Position numbers and translations under genes: made by a program
Shown here: in pieces, positions 1 through 8,006 of the stretch
How the letters are laid out: the number at the start of each line of letters is the position of its first letter
Numbering within the stretch: the stretch's first letter is position 1
Origin: Chryseosolibacter sp964438975
GTDB lineage: Bacteria > Bacteroidota > Bacteroidia > Cytophagales > Cyclobacteriaceae
Assembly (NCBI GenBank): GCA_964438975.1
Contig: CAYTMU010000013.1
Location: forward strand, 12,373 to 76,372
Direction: 5' to 3'
DNA: 64,000 nt
The notes under the pieces: model-generated
Seen by the model: the letters and a program-made list of their open reading frames with translations, nothing else
Database searches by the model: none
Told to the model about the DNA's origin: nothing

Positions 1-580
1 CGTTGGTCGGCAGATGGCGCATCTGGATGCCGGCCGCTTTCATGAACAGCGCAGCGGGCAGGTGCAGCGCGCCGTACAAGCCCGACGAGCTGAACACCAG
101 GCCGTTGGGCCGCTTCTTGGCATCCTCGATCAGCTCCTTGAGCGTCTTGTGCGGCTGCTGGGCGTTGACCACCACGAGGCAGGGATCGGCGACGTAGCGC
201 GCCACCGGGATGAAGTTGGCGCGGGTGAACTTGGGCTCGCGTCCGAACAGCTTGTCGACCTCGGCGAAGCCGGAGATCGAGGTGATGTGCATCAGCATCG
301 TGTAGCCGTCCGGCTTGGCGCTGGCGGCGAACTGCGCGCCGACCGCGCCTGCGGCGCCGGCCTTGGTCTCGATCACCACCGGTTGTTTGACGATCGGCTC
401 CAGCACTGCGGCGAGCGGGCGGGCCACCACGTCGGCAGCGCCGCCCGGCGGGAAGGGATTGATGAAGGTGACGGGCCGCGCGGGATAGGCCTGGGCGAGG
501 GCGGGGTTGGCGGCGAGCACGGCGGCGGCCGCGGCGGAGCCGGCCACGAATTGACGACGGCCCAGCAGATGGTGGTCCAT
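1..580 (-). CDS. Tripartite tricarboxylate transporter substrate-binding protein (Bug/TctC family), 3' end off window
   Basis: Periplasmic receptor that captures a small organic acid or related solute for a TctAB-type secondary transporter. The start is the ATG at 580, preceded by GGAGGAAC. A twin-arginine signal (RRQFVAG, residues 8-14) runs into an Ala-rich stretch with likely cleavage after PALA. The mature part opens YPARPVTFINPFPPGG, the hallmark of the family, followed by DVVARPLAAVLE. About 193 codons are visible and the C-terminal third lies outside the window. It is probably last in a minus-strand unit after the VOC and cyclase genes. No membrane subunits are seen, which is usual for this family because receptors are often orphaned. 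The substrate cannot be named. Confidence 0.9.
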   Translation of the reverse strand, partial: MDHHLLGRRQFVAGSAAAAAVLAANPALAQAYPARPVTFINPFPPGGAADVVARPLAAVLEPIVKQPVVIETKAGAAGAVGAQFAASAKPDGYTMLMHITSISGFAEVDKLFGREPKFTRANFIPVARYVADPCLVVVNAQQPHKTLKELIEDAKKRPNGLVFSSSGLYGALHLPAALFMKAAGIQMRHLPTN

Positions 581-711
581 GTGTTCCTCCCTGACGTGGC
601 GGCCCGTTCGGAGCCCCCGGTCGCGCCGGCTTGTGCCGGTCGCGGGTTCGATGCCGCGATGGTAGCGAGCCGGGCAGGGGTGGGCAACCTCGCCCTCCGG
701 TGGCGCCGCCG

Positions 712-1485
712 TCAGTCGAGGATCGCCACGGCTCTCGTCCAGCCTGCGGAGGCCGCGTGGATCTTCACGGGGAAGCAGCTCACCGTGAAGCCGGTGGCGG
801 GCAGGCGCTCCAGATTGTGCAGCTTCTCCAGGTGGCAATAGCCGATCTCCCGGCCGGCCTTGTGGCCCTCCCAGATCAGGCCGGCGTCCCCGGTGGCGGC
901 GTAGCGGTCCTTGGTGTGGGCGAAGGGCGCGTCCCAGCTCCAGCCATCGGTGCCGGTCACGCGCACGCCGCGCTCGGTGAGATAGAGCGTGGCCTCGCGG
1001 CCCATGCCGCAGCCCCGCGAGACATAATCGGGCTGGCCGTAGGCCGCGCCGGCGGCGGTGTTGACCAGTACGATTTCGAGCGGCGACAGCGCGTGGCCGA
1101 TGCGCTTCAGCTCGTCCTCGACGTCCTTCGCGGTCGCGACATAGCCGTCGGGGAAATGCCGGAAGTCCAGCTTCACGCCCGGCTGCAGGCACCACTCGAT
1201 GGGCACCTCGTCGATGGTCATGGCGCGCCTGCCGCGGTCCATCGTGGAGGCGAAGTGGTAGGGCGCGTCGAGATGGGTGCCGTTGTGGGTCGAAACCTTC
1301 AGCCATTCGATCGCCCAGCCTTCGCCGTCCGGCAGGTCCTCGGGCTTGAGGCCCGGGAAGAACTGGCAGACCTCGGGCGCGGTCTGCTTGTGATCGAAGT
1401 AGCGGATGCCGGGCGCCAGCACCGGCGGATCGGCGGGCACGCCGTTCTGGATCGCGACGGACAGGTCGATCAGCGTGCGGGGCAT
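712..1485 (-). CDS. Cyclase family protein (kynurenine formamidase-like metal hydrolase)
   Basis: A 257-residue protein of the cyclase family (PF04199), whose members are metal-dependent amide or ester hydrolases such as bacterial kynurenine formamidase and isatin hydrolase. The metal-binding signature HNGTHLDAPYH is intact at residues 67-77. I start it at the ATG at 1485 because that gives MPRTLIDLSVAI, the usual beginning of the family; the open frame continues upstream but overlaps the VOC gene there. The SD sequence is weak. It lies between the VOC gene and the TTT receptor on the same strand, suggesting hydrolysis of an imported compound. The substrate is unknown. Confidence 0.85.
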   Translation of the reverse strand: MPRTLIDLSVAIQNGVPADPPVLAPGIRYFDHKQTAPEVCQFFPGLKPEDLPDGEGWAIEWLKVSTHNGTHLDAPYHFASTMDRGRRAMTIDEVPIEWCLQPGVKLDFRHFPDGYVATAKDVEDELKRIGHALSPLEIVLVNTAAGAAYGQPDYVSRGCGMGREATLYLTERGVRVTGTDGWSWDAPFAHTKDRYAATGDAGLIWEGHKAGREIGYCHLEKLHNLERLPATGFTVSCFPVKIHAASAGWTRAVAILD

Positions 1486-1571
1486 GGCGGGCGCCTTCGT
1501 TGCAGGAAACCGGAAAAGATGCGGGGCGCAACGCGAGCGCTGCGCCCCGGCGGTGGCTTCGCGGCGACGGC

Positions 1572-2039
1572 TCAGTTCGTCGCGGCGGTGAGTTCGCTCG
1601 CCTTGAGCTGCGCCTTGCGGCCCTTGACCTCGGAGTTGTGGAAGTTCAGCTCGATCTTCACGCCGTTCGGATCGAGCAGGAAGAGCTGATAGAGGCCCTG
1701 GTCGTCCACCTGGCGTTCCTTGAAGTCGATGCCGAGCGAGGTCAGGTGGGTGATCATGTCGTCCAGGCCCGTGGTGCGGAATCCGATGTGGTCGATCACA
1801 CCGGTTCCGGTCGTGGCGTCCGACTGCTGGCCGACGTATTTCATCCGGTTCTCGCTGACGTTCTTGCCGCCGGTCGTCAGGTGCAGCACGTCCCGGTCGC
1901 CGAGATAGAGCCAGTAGACCGGAAACTTGAAATCCGGCGCGGGGCCGACCCGGAAGCCGAGAACCTTCACATACCAGTCCTTGGTGGCCTCGATGTCTTC
2001 GGTCTGGAGAAGAAAGTGTTCCATGTAGCTCAGGGGCAT
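1572..2039 (-). CDS. VOC superfamily protein (glyoxalase/extradiol dioxygenase fold)
   Basis: A 155-residue vicinal-oxygen-chelate protein. H8, H84 (in IDHIGF) and E130 (in NGVKIEL) are placed as the usual two-His one-Glu metal site. The C-terminal LLDPNGVKIEL segment is typical of the superfamily. The start at 2039 is fixed by GGGAGG six bases upstream. It could be a lyase, an isomerase or a one-domain dioxygenase; nothing decides between these. It is the first gene of the minus-strand unit VOC - cyclase - TTT receptor and is divergent from the importer receptor at 2232, so the 192-base gap between them probably holds both promoters. Confidence 0.82.
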   Translation of the reverse strand: MPLSYMEHFLLQTEDIEATKDWYVKVLGFRVGPAPDFKFPVYWLYLGDRDVLHLTTGGKNVSENRMKYVGQQSDATTGTGVIDHIGFRTTGLDDMITHLTSLGIDFKERQVDDQGLYQLFLLDPNGVKIELNFHNSEVKGRKAQLKASELTAATN

Positions 2040-2231
2040 CGGAGCCTCCCTTGAATCGTTGCAACGGCATCGCCGCGACCCGGCTTGCCCGCAGTTTCAG
2101 GCATCGGGAGGGGCGTGTCCAGCCGGGCCGGTGGGCAGGAGGGCGGCCTGCGGACGGGGGATTCGGCGCTGGCGCGCCGGCGTGGAATGCGCCTAAAATG
2201 ACCGAAAATAAGCAAGCACCACCGGGAGGAT

Positions 2232-3509
2232 ATGATGCTTCGGAACTTCAGGCTGAAGATTCTCGCCTGCGCGGCCGGCGCGGCGTTCGCATTGCCGGCC
2301 CTCGCACCCGCGCCCGCAGCGGCGCAGACCGGCAAACCGATCACCATCGGCTTCGCCATGTCGCTCACCGGCCCGCTTGCCGCGATCGGCAAGCAGTCGC
2401 TGCTGGGCATGAAGATCTGGGAAGAGGAGATCAACGCCAAGGGCGGCCTGCTCGGCCGCAAGGTGCAACTGATCCATTACGACGACCAGTCGACGCCCTC
2501 GACGGTGCCGGGCATCTACACGAAGCTGCTTGACGTCGACAAGGTCGACCTCGTCATGGGTCCCTATGCGACCAACATGATTGCGCCGGCGATGCCCGTG
2601 GTGATGCAGAAAGGCAAGGTGTTCATGGGGCTGTTCGGGCTCGCCGTGAACTCCGAGTTCCAGTATCCGAAATATTTCGCGATGATCCCGACCGGGCCGG
2701 ATCCGAAGCCCTCGTTCACCGAGGGCTTCTTCGACGTCGCGGCCCGGCAGAATCCCAAGCCGCAGACCGCCGCGATCGTCGCCGCCGACGCTGAATTCGC
2801 CAACAACGCCTGCGAGGGCGCGCGCGCCAACGCCAAGAAGCAGGGCTTCAAGATCGTCTACGACCGCCGCTATCCGCCGGCCACCGCGGATTTCGCGCCG
2901 ATCGTCCGGGCGATCGCGGCCGCCAATCCGGACGTGGTCGCGATCTGCTCCTATCCGCTCGATTCGGTCGGCATGGTGCGCGCGGTCAACGAGCTGAACT
3001 TCCGGCCGAAGATGATCGGAGGCGCGATGGTCGGCCTGCAGGCCACCGTGTTCAAGAACCAGCTCGGCCCGCTGCTCAACGGCTGGGTCAATTACGAGAC
3101 CTGGGTGCCGGCCAAGAGCATGACCTTCGAAGGCACCGATGCGTTCTTCAAGAGGTATCAGGCGCGCGCCGGCGCGGAGGGCGTCGACCCGCTCGGCTAC
3201 TACCTCGGCGGCTGGGGCTATGCCTACGCCCAGGTGTTCGAGCAGGCGATCCGCGCCGCCAATACGCTCGACGACAACAAGATCGCCGAGGTTCTGTCGA
3301 AGAACACGTTCAAGACCATTCACGGCGAGATCAAGTTCGGCAAGAACGGAGAGTGGACCCAGTCGGCGATGCTCCAGGTGCAGTACCGCGGCATCAAGCC
3401 GGGTGCCAACATCGAGACCTGGCGCGGCATGGATGCCCAGGTCGTTCTGACTCCCGACCGGTTCAAGACCGGCGACATCATCTATCCGTTCGAGAAGGCC
3501 CGACAGTAG
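2232..3509 (+). CDS. ABC transporter substrate-binding protein, branched-chain amino acid type (LivJ/LivK-like)
   Basis: A 425-residue periplasmic receptor of the type I Leu/Ile/Val-binding fold (Peripla_BP_6). The signal peptide spans about residues 1-31, with cleavage after PAPAAA, and the mature protein opens KPITIGFAMSLTGPLAAIGK. Later segments such as GGLLGRKVQLIHYDDQ and the C-terminal GEWTQSAMLQVQYRG match the family. ATGs occur at 2232 and 2235; GGGAGGA at 2224-2230 is better spaced for the second. It most likely feeds the livHMGF-like genes at 3856-7271, which run towards it from the other side of a strong terminator. Such receptors in soil bacteria often bind aromatic acids or amides, so the substrate is open. 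Confidence 0.92.
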   Translation: MMLRNFRLKILACAAGAAFALPALAPAPAAAQTGKPITIGFAMSLTGPLAAIGKQSLLGMKIWEEEINAKGGLLGRKVQLIHYDDQSTPSTVPGIYTKLLDVDKVDLVMGPYATNMIAPAMPVVMQKGKVFMGLFGLAVNSEFQYPKYFAMIPTGPDPKPSFTEGFFDVAARQNPKPQTAAIVAADAEFANNACEGARANAKKQGFKIVYDRRYPPATADFAPIVRAIAAANPDVVAICSYPLDSVGMVRAVNELNFRPKMIGGAMVGLQATVFKNQLGPLLNGWVNYETWVPAKSMTFEGTDAFFKRYQARAGAEGVDPLGYYLGGWGYAYAQVFEQAIRAANTLDDNKIAEVLSKNTFKTIHGEIKFGKNGEWTQSAMLQVQYRGIKPGANIETWRGMDAQVVLTPDRFKTGDIIYPFEKARQ

Positions 3510-3545
3510 GCGGCGTCCGCCCGTATTGGCCTGTGACTGACGAAG

Positions 3546-3575
3546 CGCCGCGCGGGTCTTCCGCGCGGCGTTTTT
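3546..3575 (+). terminator. Rho-independent terminator after the ABC receptor gene
   Basis: A perfect 10-bp GC stem (3546-3555 with 3561-3570) with a 5-base loop (gtctt) is followed at once by TTTTT. It lies 36 bases after the receptor stop codon. Confidence 0.93.
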
Positions 3576-3639
3576 GCGACCGGCCACGCATTCCCTTTGG
3601 CCTCTACGAGGCGGACGGCGCCCGCCATCCGCGCTCAGG

Positions 3640-3765
3640 GCGGTGACCCGGCGCCAGAGGCGTCATTGCCGGGTTTGATCGGCAATCCATCAGCTTGAAA
3701 GATTCTTCTTTTTCGATGGATGCGCGGGTCGGGCCCGCGCATGAAGGATTCAGATAAATCTGAAA
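3640..3765. repeat. Intergenic palindromic repeat cluster (REP/RPE-like)
   Basis: Three short inverted repeats follow each other in the 346-base gap between the convergent importer genes: ATTGCC/GGCAAT at 3665-3686, ATGCGCGGG/CCCGCGCAT at 3720-3742 around a 5-base loop, and TTCAGA/TCTGAA at 3749-3764. The wording is of the kind I associate with dispersed intergenic palindromes in Hyphomicrobiales genomes; that is recollection, not a search. Apart from this cluster and the terminator, 3510-3855 shows nothing gene-like. Confidence 0.6.
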
Positions 3766-3855
3766 CGCTTTGACCCGTTGTATGGGTTCGGCGCACGACC
3801 AGTCCGCTCCTCAGAATGAGGTGAAGCGGAAATCCGGGTCGGGCAGGCCCGAAGC

Positions 3856-4587
3856 TCAAAGTCCCAGATAGAATTTGCGGATCAGGTCGTTGTTGTTCAG
3901 TTCGTCGGCGGAGCCGCCCTCGAAGGCGATCCGGCCGTGGACGATGACATAGCCGCGGTCGGCGATGCGGATCGCCTGGTGGAAGTTCTGCTCGGCCATC
4001 AGCACCGTGAGGTGGTAGCGCTCCTTCAACTCCCGGATCATGTCGATGGTGCGGCTGACCAGGATCGGCGCGAGCCCGACCGACGGCTCGTCCACCAGCA
4101 GGATCTTCGGAGCGGTCATGACCGCACGGCCGAGAGCGAGCATCTGCTGCTCGCCGCCGGACATGGAGCCCGCGAGCTGCGAGCGCCGCTCGGCGAGCCG
4201 CGGAAAGGTCTCGTAGCAGGCGTCGAGGTTCTCCTTCATCTTCGCCCGCGCGGTCGGGCGAAACGCGCCGAGCGCCAGGTTCTCCTCCACCGTCAGCTTG
4301 GGGAACAGCCGGCGGCCTTCCGGCACCAGCGCAATGCCGAGATCGACGATCTGCTCGGTGGTGAGCTTCGCGAGATCGTGCTCGACGCCGTCGATGGTGG
4401 CGACGACGCGGCCGGCGCTCGGCCGCACCATGCCCATGATGCACTTCATGAGCGTGCTCTTGCCGTTGCCGTTGGTTCCGAGCAGCACCACGGTCTCGCC
4501 CGGCCTGGCGTCGAGCGAGACGTCCTCCAGCACGCGCACGGCGCCGTAGGCCGCGTCGATCTGTGTGACGGCGATGCTACTGGCCAA
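3856..4587 (-). CDS. ABC transporter ATP-binding protein, LivF type
   Basis: A 243-residue ATPase that powers import of the ligand bound by a LivK-like receptor. Walker A GTNGNGKST is at 37-45, the signature MSGGEQQ at 142-148, and Walker B ILLVDEP begins at 162. The segment DLGIALVPEGRRLFPKLTV is characteristic of LivF and separates it from LivG. It is last in the minus-strand unit livH-M-G-F, and its start at 4587 overlaps the end of the livG-like gene by 11 bases, implying translational coupling. Confidence 0.93.
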   Translation of the reverse strand: MASSIAVTQIDAAYGAVRVLEDVSLDARPGETVVLLGTNGNGKSTLMKCIMGMVRPSAGRVVATIDGVEHDLAKLTTEQIVDLGIALVPEGRRLFPKLTVEENLALGAFRPTARAKMKENLDACYETFPRLAERRSQLAGSMSGGEQQMLALGRAVMTAPKILLVDEPSVGLAPILVSRTIDMIRELKERYHLTVLMAEQNFHQAIRIADRGYVIVHGRIAFEGGSADELNNNDLIRKFYLGL

Positions 4588-5311
4588 GATAGGCTCCTAT
4601 CACCTCCGGATTGTCCACGACCTCGGCGGGCCTGCCGTCGGCGATCTTCCTGCCCGAAACCAGCACCACCAGCCGCTGCGAGAAGTCCATCACCGCGCGC
4701 ATGATGTGCTCGATCATGATGATGGTGACGCCGCGCTCGTTCATGCGGATCAGCAGGCTGACGATGTCGTCCACCTCCGACTGCGACAGGCCGGCCATCG
4801 CCTCGTCCGCGATCAGCAGCTTGGGATCAGCCGCCATCGCACGCGCCAGCTCCAGCTTGCGCATCTCCACCTGCGTGAGATCGTTCGGCAGCTTGTGCAG
4901 CTTGTCCTGCAGGCCCACGAGCCGGCTCAGCTCCGCGCAGCGGTCCTCGCGTTCGGCGTTCGACAGATGGCCGCCGGGGCGCGCGGCCACGGTGTAGAGC
5001 AGCGGGATGCGCAGGTTCTCCGCGACCGTCATGGTGTGAAACGGCCGCGGAAGCTGGAAGCTGCGCGCCATGCCGCGGTGGGTGCGCTGATGCGCCAGCA
5101 GGCCGTTCATCGGATGGCCGTCGAAGGTCACGGTGCCGGTCTCGTTGACCAGCGTGCCGCACATGCAGTTCACCAGCGTCGACTTGCCCGAGCCGTTGGG
5201 GCCGATCAGCCCGACCCGCTCCCCCTGGGCGACCGACAGCTGGATCCCGTCGAGGGCGACGAAGCCGCCGAAGCGCTTGCCGACGTTGTCGACCTCGAGC
5301 AGCGGAGCCAT
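4577..5311 (-). CDS. ABC transporter ATP-binding protein, LivG type
   Basis: A 244-residue ATPase partner of the LivF-like protein. Walker A GPNGSGKST is at 37-45 and Walker B KLLIADEAMAGL at 164-175. RTHRGMARSFQLPRPF is the usual LivG Q-loop region. The ABC signature is degenerate: where LivG normally has LxYGQQRRLE this one reads LTQVEMRKLE, so the invariant glycine is a valine. I believe such variants occur in some LivG subfamilies. The start ATG at 5311 shares its A with the TGA of the livM-like gene (TGATG). The open frame continues far upstream but only as a shadow of livM. Confidence 0.92.
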   Translation of the reverse strand: MAPLLEVDNVGKRFGGFVALDGIQLSVAQGERVGLIGPNGSGKSTLVNCMCGTLVNETGTVTFDGHPMNGLLAHQRTHRGMARSFQLPRPFHTMTVAENLRIPLLYTVAARPGGHLSNAEREDRCAELSRLVGLQDKLHKLPNDLTQVEMRKLELARAMAADPKLLIADEAMAGLSQSEVDDIVSLLIRMNERGVTIIMIEHIMRAVMDFSQRLVVLVSGRKIADGRPAEVVDNPEVIGAYLGQ

Positions 5312-6384
5312 CAGCGCGCTCCCGTCCCGGCGGTTCCGGCCGCAGGGGCCGGCGGCTTCGCCGGCTGCCGCCTGGCGCGCCAGCGCGGCATCACGTGGTC
5401 CTGCCAGAGTCCGACGATGCCCTTGGGGGCGATGATCACGAACACGACCAGCAGCACGCCCACGATCAGGAGGTTCACCGCCGACGAGATCGTCACGGTC
5501 GCAACCTGCTGGATGGTGCCGAGCACCAGCGCGCCCACCAGCGGGCCGATCCAGGTGGTGGTGCCGCCGATCATCGGCATGGCGATGGCGTTGACGGCGT
5601 AGGCCAGGCCGAAGGCGGAGGCCGGCTCGAGATAGCCGATGTAGTAGGGGAACGGCGCGCCGGCCATGCCCATCAGCGCGCCGGAGATCGTGGTAGCGTA
5701 GAGCTTGAGCCGCAGCGTGGGCACGCCGCAGGCCTCGGCGGCGAGCTCGTCGTCGCGGATGGTGGCGAAGCCGTAGCCGAGCCGCGACCGCTCGATGCTG
5801 CGCGCGACCACCAGCGCCCCGACCGCCAGCACCAGCATCAGCGCGAACAGGTACTGGATGTAGGGCAGGCCGATGCCGAGGATGCTGATCGAGGGCGGGC
5901 GGATCGCATAGGCGCCGCGCGAGCCGCCGACGAAGTCCCAGTTCACGATCAGGGTCTGGAGAACGACCGCCAGCGCCAGCGTCGCGATGGCGAAATACGC
6001 GCCGCGCAGCCGCAGCGTGAGATAGCCGGTGCCGAGCCCGATCAGGCCGGCCACGATGCCGCCGACCACGATCATGCCCGGGATCGACATGGGCATGACG
6101 AGCTTGAGCAGCGGCGCCAGCCATTCCCACGCGAAGCGGTCGACGTTGGTGCCGATCTTGTGCAGCACCACGGTCGAATAGGCCCCCGCCGCGAAGAACG
6201 CCGCGGAACCGAAGTTCACGTAGCCGCAATAGCCGCCAAGGATGTTCCAGGCGGTCGCCAGAACGACGAATTGCAGCACGGTGTAGCCCGCGAAGAACAG
6301 GTAGTCGTTGCCGATCATGCGGGCGACGGCGAATGTGACGGCGCCGACGAGGGCCGCGATCAGGATGAATTTGGGGGATTTCAC
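5311..6384 (-). CDS. ABC transporter permease, LivM type
   Basis: An inner-membrane permease of about 357 residues with eight or more hydrophobic segments. It carries the family stretch LRGAYFAIATLALAVVLQ, and GYGFATIRDDELAAEACG is the cytoplasmic coupling loop. I choose the GTG at 6384 (VKSPKFILIAA): the stop codon of the livH-like gene, TAGGAG, itself supplies the SD sequence at good spacing. An ATG about 87 bases further upstream would overlap livH and add a Gly/Pro-rich tail unlike the family. It is the third membrane-transport gene product of a typical HAAT importer. Confidence 0.9.
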   Translation of the reverse strand: MKSPKFILIAALVGAVTFAVARMIGNDYLFFAGYTVLQFVVLATAWNILGGYCGYVNFGSAAFFAAGAYSTVVLHKIGTNVDRFAWEWLAPLLKLVMPMSIPGMIVVGGIVAGLIGLGTGYLTLRLRGAYFAIATLALAVVLQTLIVNWDFVGGSRGAYAIRPPSISILGIGLPYIQYLFALMLVLAVGALVVARSIERSRLGYGFATIRDDELAAEACGVPTLRLKLYATTISGALMGMAGAPFPYYIGYLEPASAFGLAYAVNAIAMPMIGGTTTWIGPLVGALVLGTIQQVATVTISSAVNLLIVGVLLVVFVIIAPKGIVGLWQDHVMPRWRARRQPAKPPAPAAGTAGTGAR

Positions 6385-6395
6385 GGCGGGCGCTC

Positions 6396-7271
6396 CTACC
6401 GTCCGAACAGGCCGGCCGGCCGGAACGCCAGCGTCAGCAGCAGGAAGCCGAAGGCCACCGCGGGCGCCCACGACGGCCCGTAAAAGGTGGCGGTGATGCT
6501 CTCGATCACGCCGAGCAGCATCGCCGCGATCACCGTTCCGGGCAGGCTTTGCAGGCCGCCGAGGACGGCGATGGCGAACACCCGGCCGATGTATTCGCGG
6601 CCGACCGAGGGCTCGACCGGCTGGATCACGATCAGGAACGCGCCCGCCATCGCCGCGGTCGCGATGGCGATGGCGAAGGCCGTGCGCTTGATGCGGACCG
6701 GATCGACCGCCATGAGCTTGAGCGCGAGCTGGTCCTGCGACACCGCCATGATGGCCCGGCCGGTGAAGGTGCGCGACAGGTAGAGCTGGAGCGCTCCCAG
6801 CATCAGCAGCGAGATCACGCAGGGAACCAGCATCCGCAGCGGCAGCGCGGCGAAACCGATGTTGATCGTCTGGTCGATGTAGCCCGCCTTCACGTAGCGG
6901 TAGTCGACGCCGAAGATCAGGATCAGCAGGACTTCGGTGATGAACAGGAGGCCGAAGAAGAAGGCGAGGCCGCGCAGCGCGTCCTGCCCGCGCTGCTCGA
7001 ACGAGACGTAATAAACCTGATAGATCATCGCCCCCAGCGCGTAAAACAGCGGCAACACCAGGATGCAGGTCAGGATCGGATCGAGGCCGAAGTGCGCGTT
7101 GACGATATAGGCGATGTACGATCCCAGGATGATGAAGGCCGGATGCGCGATGTTGACGATGTCGAGGATGCCGAAGGAGATGGAAATGCCGACCGTCACC
7201 GCGGCATAGAAGCCGCCGAGCAACAGGCCTGCGATGACGGCATTGACGAGCAGCTCGACCGGAAAATCCAT
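6396..7271 (-). CDS. ABC transporter permease, LivH type
   Basis: A 291-residue permease, first gene of the minus-strand livHMGF-like unit. The N-terminus LLLGGFYAAVTVGISISFG and the motif VNIAHPAFIILGSYIAY are diagnostic of LivH, as is AIAVLGGLQSLPGTVIAAM near the end. GGGGGAA lies a little far upstream of the ATG at 7271. The C-terminal RPAGLFGR is the usual family ending. The promoter must lie in the gap 7272-7505. Confidence 0.93.
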   Translation of the reverse strand: MDFPVELLVNAVIAGLLLGGFYAAVTVGISISFGILDIVNIAHPAFIILGSYIAYIVNAHFGLDPILTCILVLPLFYALGAMIYQVYYVSFEQRGQDALRGLAFFFGLLFITEVLLILIFGVDYRYVKAGYIDQTINIGFAALPLRMLVPCVISLLMLGALQLYLSRTFTGRAIMAVSQDQLALKLMAVDPVRIKRTAFAIAIATAAMAGAFLIVIQPVEPSVGREYIGRVFAIAVLGGLQSLPGTVIAAMLLGVIESITATFYGPSWAPAVAFGFLLLTLAFRPAGLFGR

Positions 7272-7505
7272 CGGCGTCCCGCTTCCCCCCTGCGCCGTCG
7301 CTTTGCGAACCGGCCTTGTTGGTCCGTAGTGTGCAGGAGGGCCGCGGACTTGGCTAGTCCTTCGGTGGAAAGGCCGGCGTGCGGGATCGGGAACCGGCGC
7401 GGACGGGCCGCCCGGAGAGCGCGGGTTCGATCCGCCGGAATCGAACCGGCGCTCCCCTGCGTCCCTGGGAAGCGGGAAGGGCGCTCGAAGCCTGATGAAA
7501 TGCCG

Positions 7506-7952
7506 TCAGCCCGCGCGCGCGCGCAGCGAATGGGGGACGGGCAGCGGCGGGTTGGCGCTGTCGAGGAATTCGACGGTGTTGAAGATCATCTCGCGGTCGC
7601 CGAGGTTCTCCAGGTCGTGGACCTTGTACTCCCCCGCCCCGTAGCTTTCGTGCCGCGTCTCGCCGGGAGCATAGGTGTGCTCGACCGTGGAGCCGTCCAT
7701 CAGGTGCTGCCGGCCGCGGCCGCCGTTCACGGAGGTCCAGAAATAATTCAGCACATGGCGATGGAAGCCGACCCGTTCGCCGGGCGCCAGGCGGATGATC
7801 CACACCCGGACCTTGTCGGTTTCCGAAAGAAGCTCGGTGCCCACGCAGCCGTTGGGATTGCCGCCTTCCCGCTCGAACTCGGCCCTGATCTCGGCCGGCC
7901 ATTCGGTGCGCTCCTCGTGCGCCGCCTTCTTGTCGAGCATGCTGAGAGCCAT
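7506..7952 (-). CDS. Small cupin-like protein of unknown function
   Basis: A 148-residue soluble protein starting at the ATG at 7952 behind GGAGGAAAGC. The middle has a histidine cluster GFHRHVLNYFW (residues 62-72), then QHLMDGSTVEHTYAPGE and HESYGAGEYKVHDL, a spacing that resembles the two metal-binding motifs of a cupin barrel. I do not recognise the family with certainty. It is divergent from the flavin monooxygenase, with only 54 bases between the two starts, so they probably share a regulatory region and serve one pathway. A ring-opening or isomerase role is possible but unproven. Confidence 0.7.
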   Translation of the reverse strand: MALSMLDKKAAHEERTEWPAEIRAEFEREGGNPNGCVGTELLSETDKVRVWIIRLAPGERVGFHRHVLNYFWTSVNGGRGRQHLMDGSTVEHTYAPGETRHESYGAGEYKVHDLENLGDREMIFNTVEFLDSANPPLPVPHSLRARAG

Positions 7953-8006
7953 AGCTTTCCTCCGCCTTTTGCGGGCACATTATAGGAGATCGACCGGGAC
8001 GGAAAC

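Noticed and set aside
7424..7449. On the minus strand GCCGG-TTCGATT-CCGGC reads like a tRNA T-arm, next to an 8-bp inverted repeat GGTTCGAT/ATCGAACC.
   Set aside because: No matching acceptor, D-arm or anticodon arm can be built at the right distances, and there is no CCA. It may be a repeat or a chance T-arm; not called as a tRNA or remnant.
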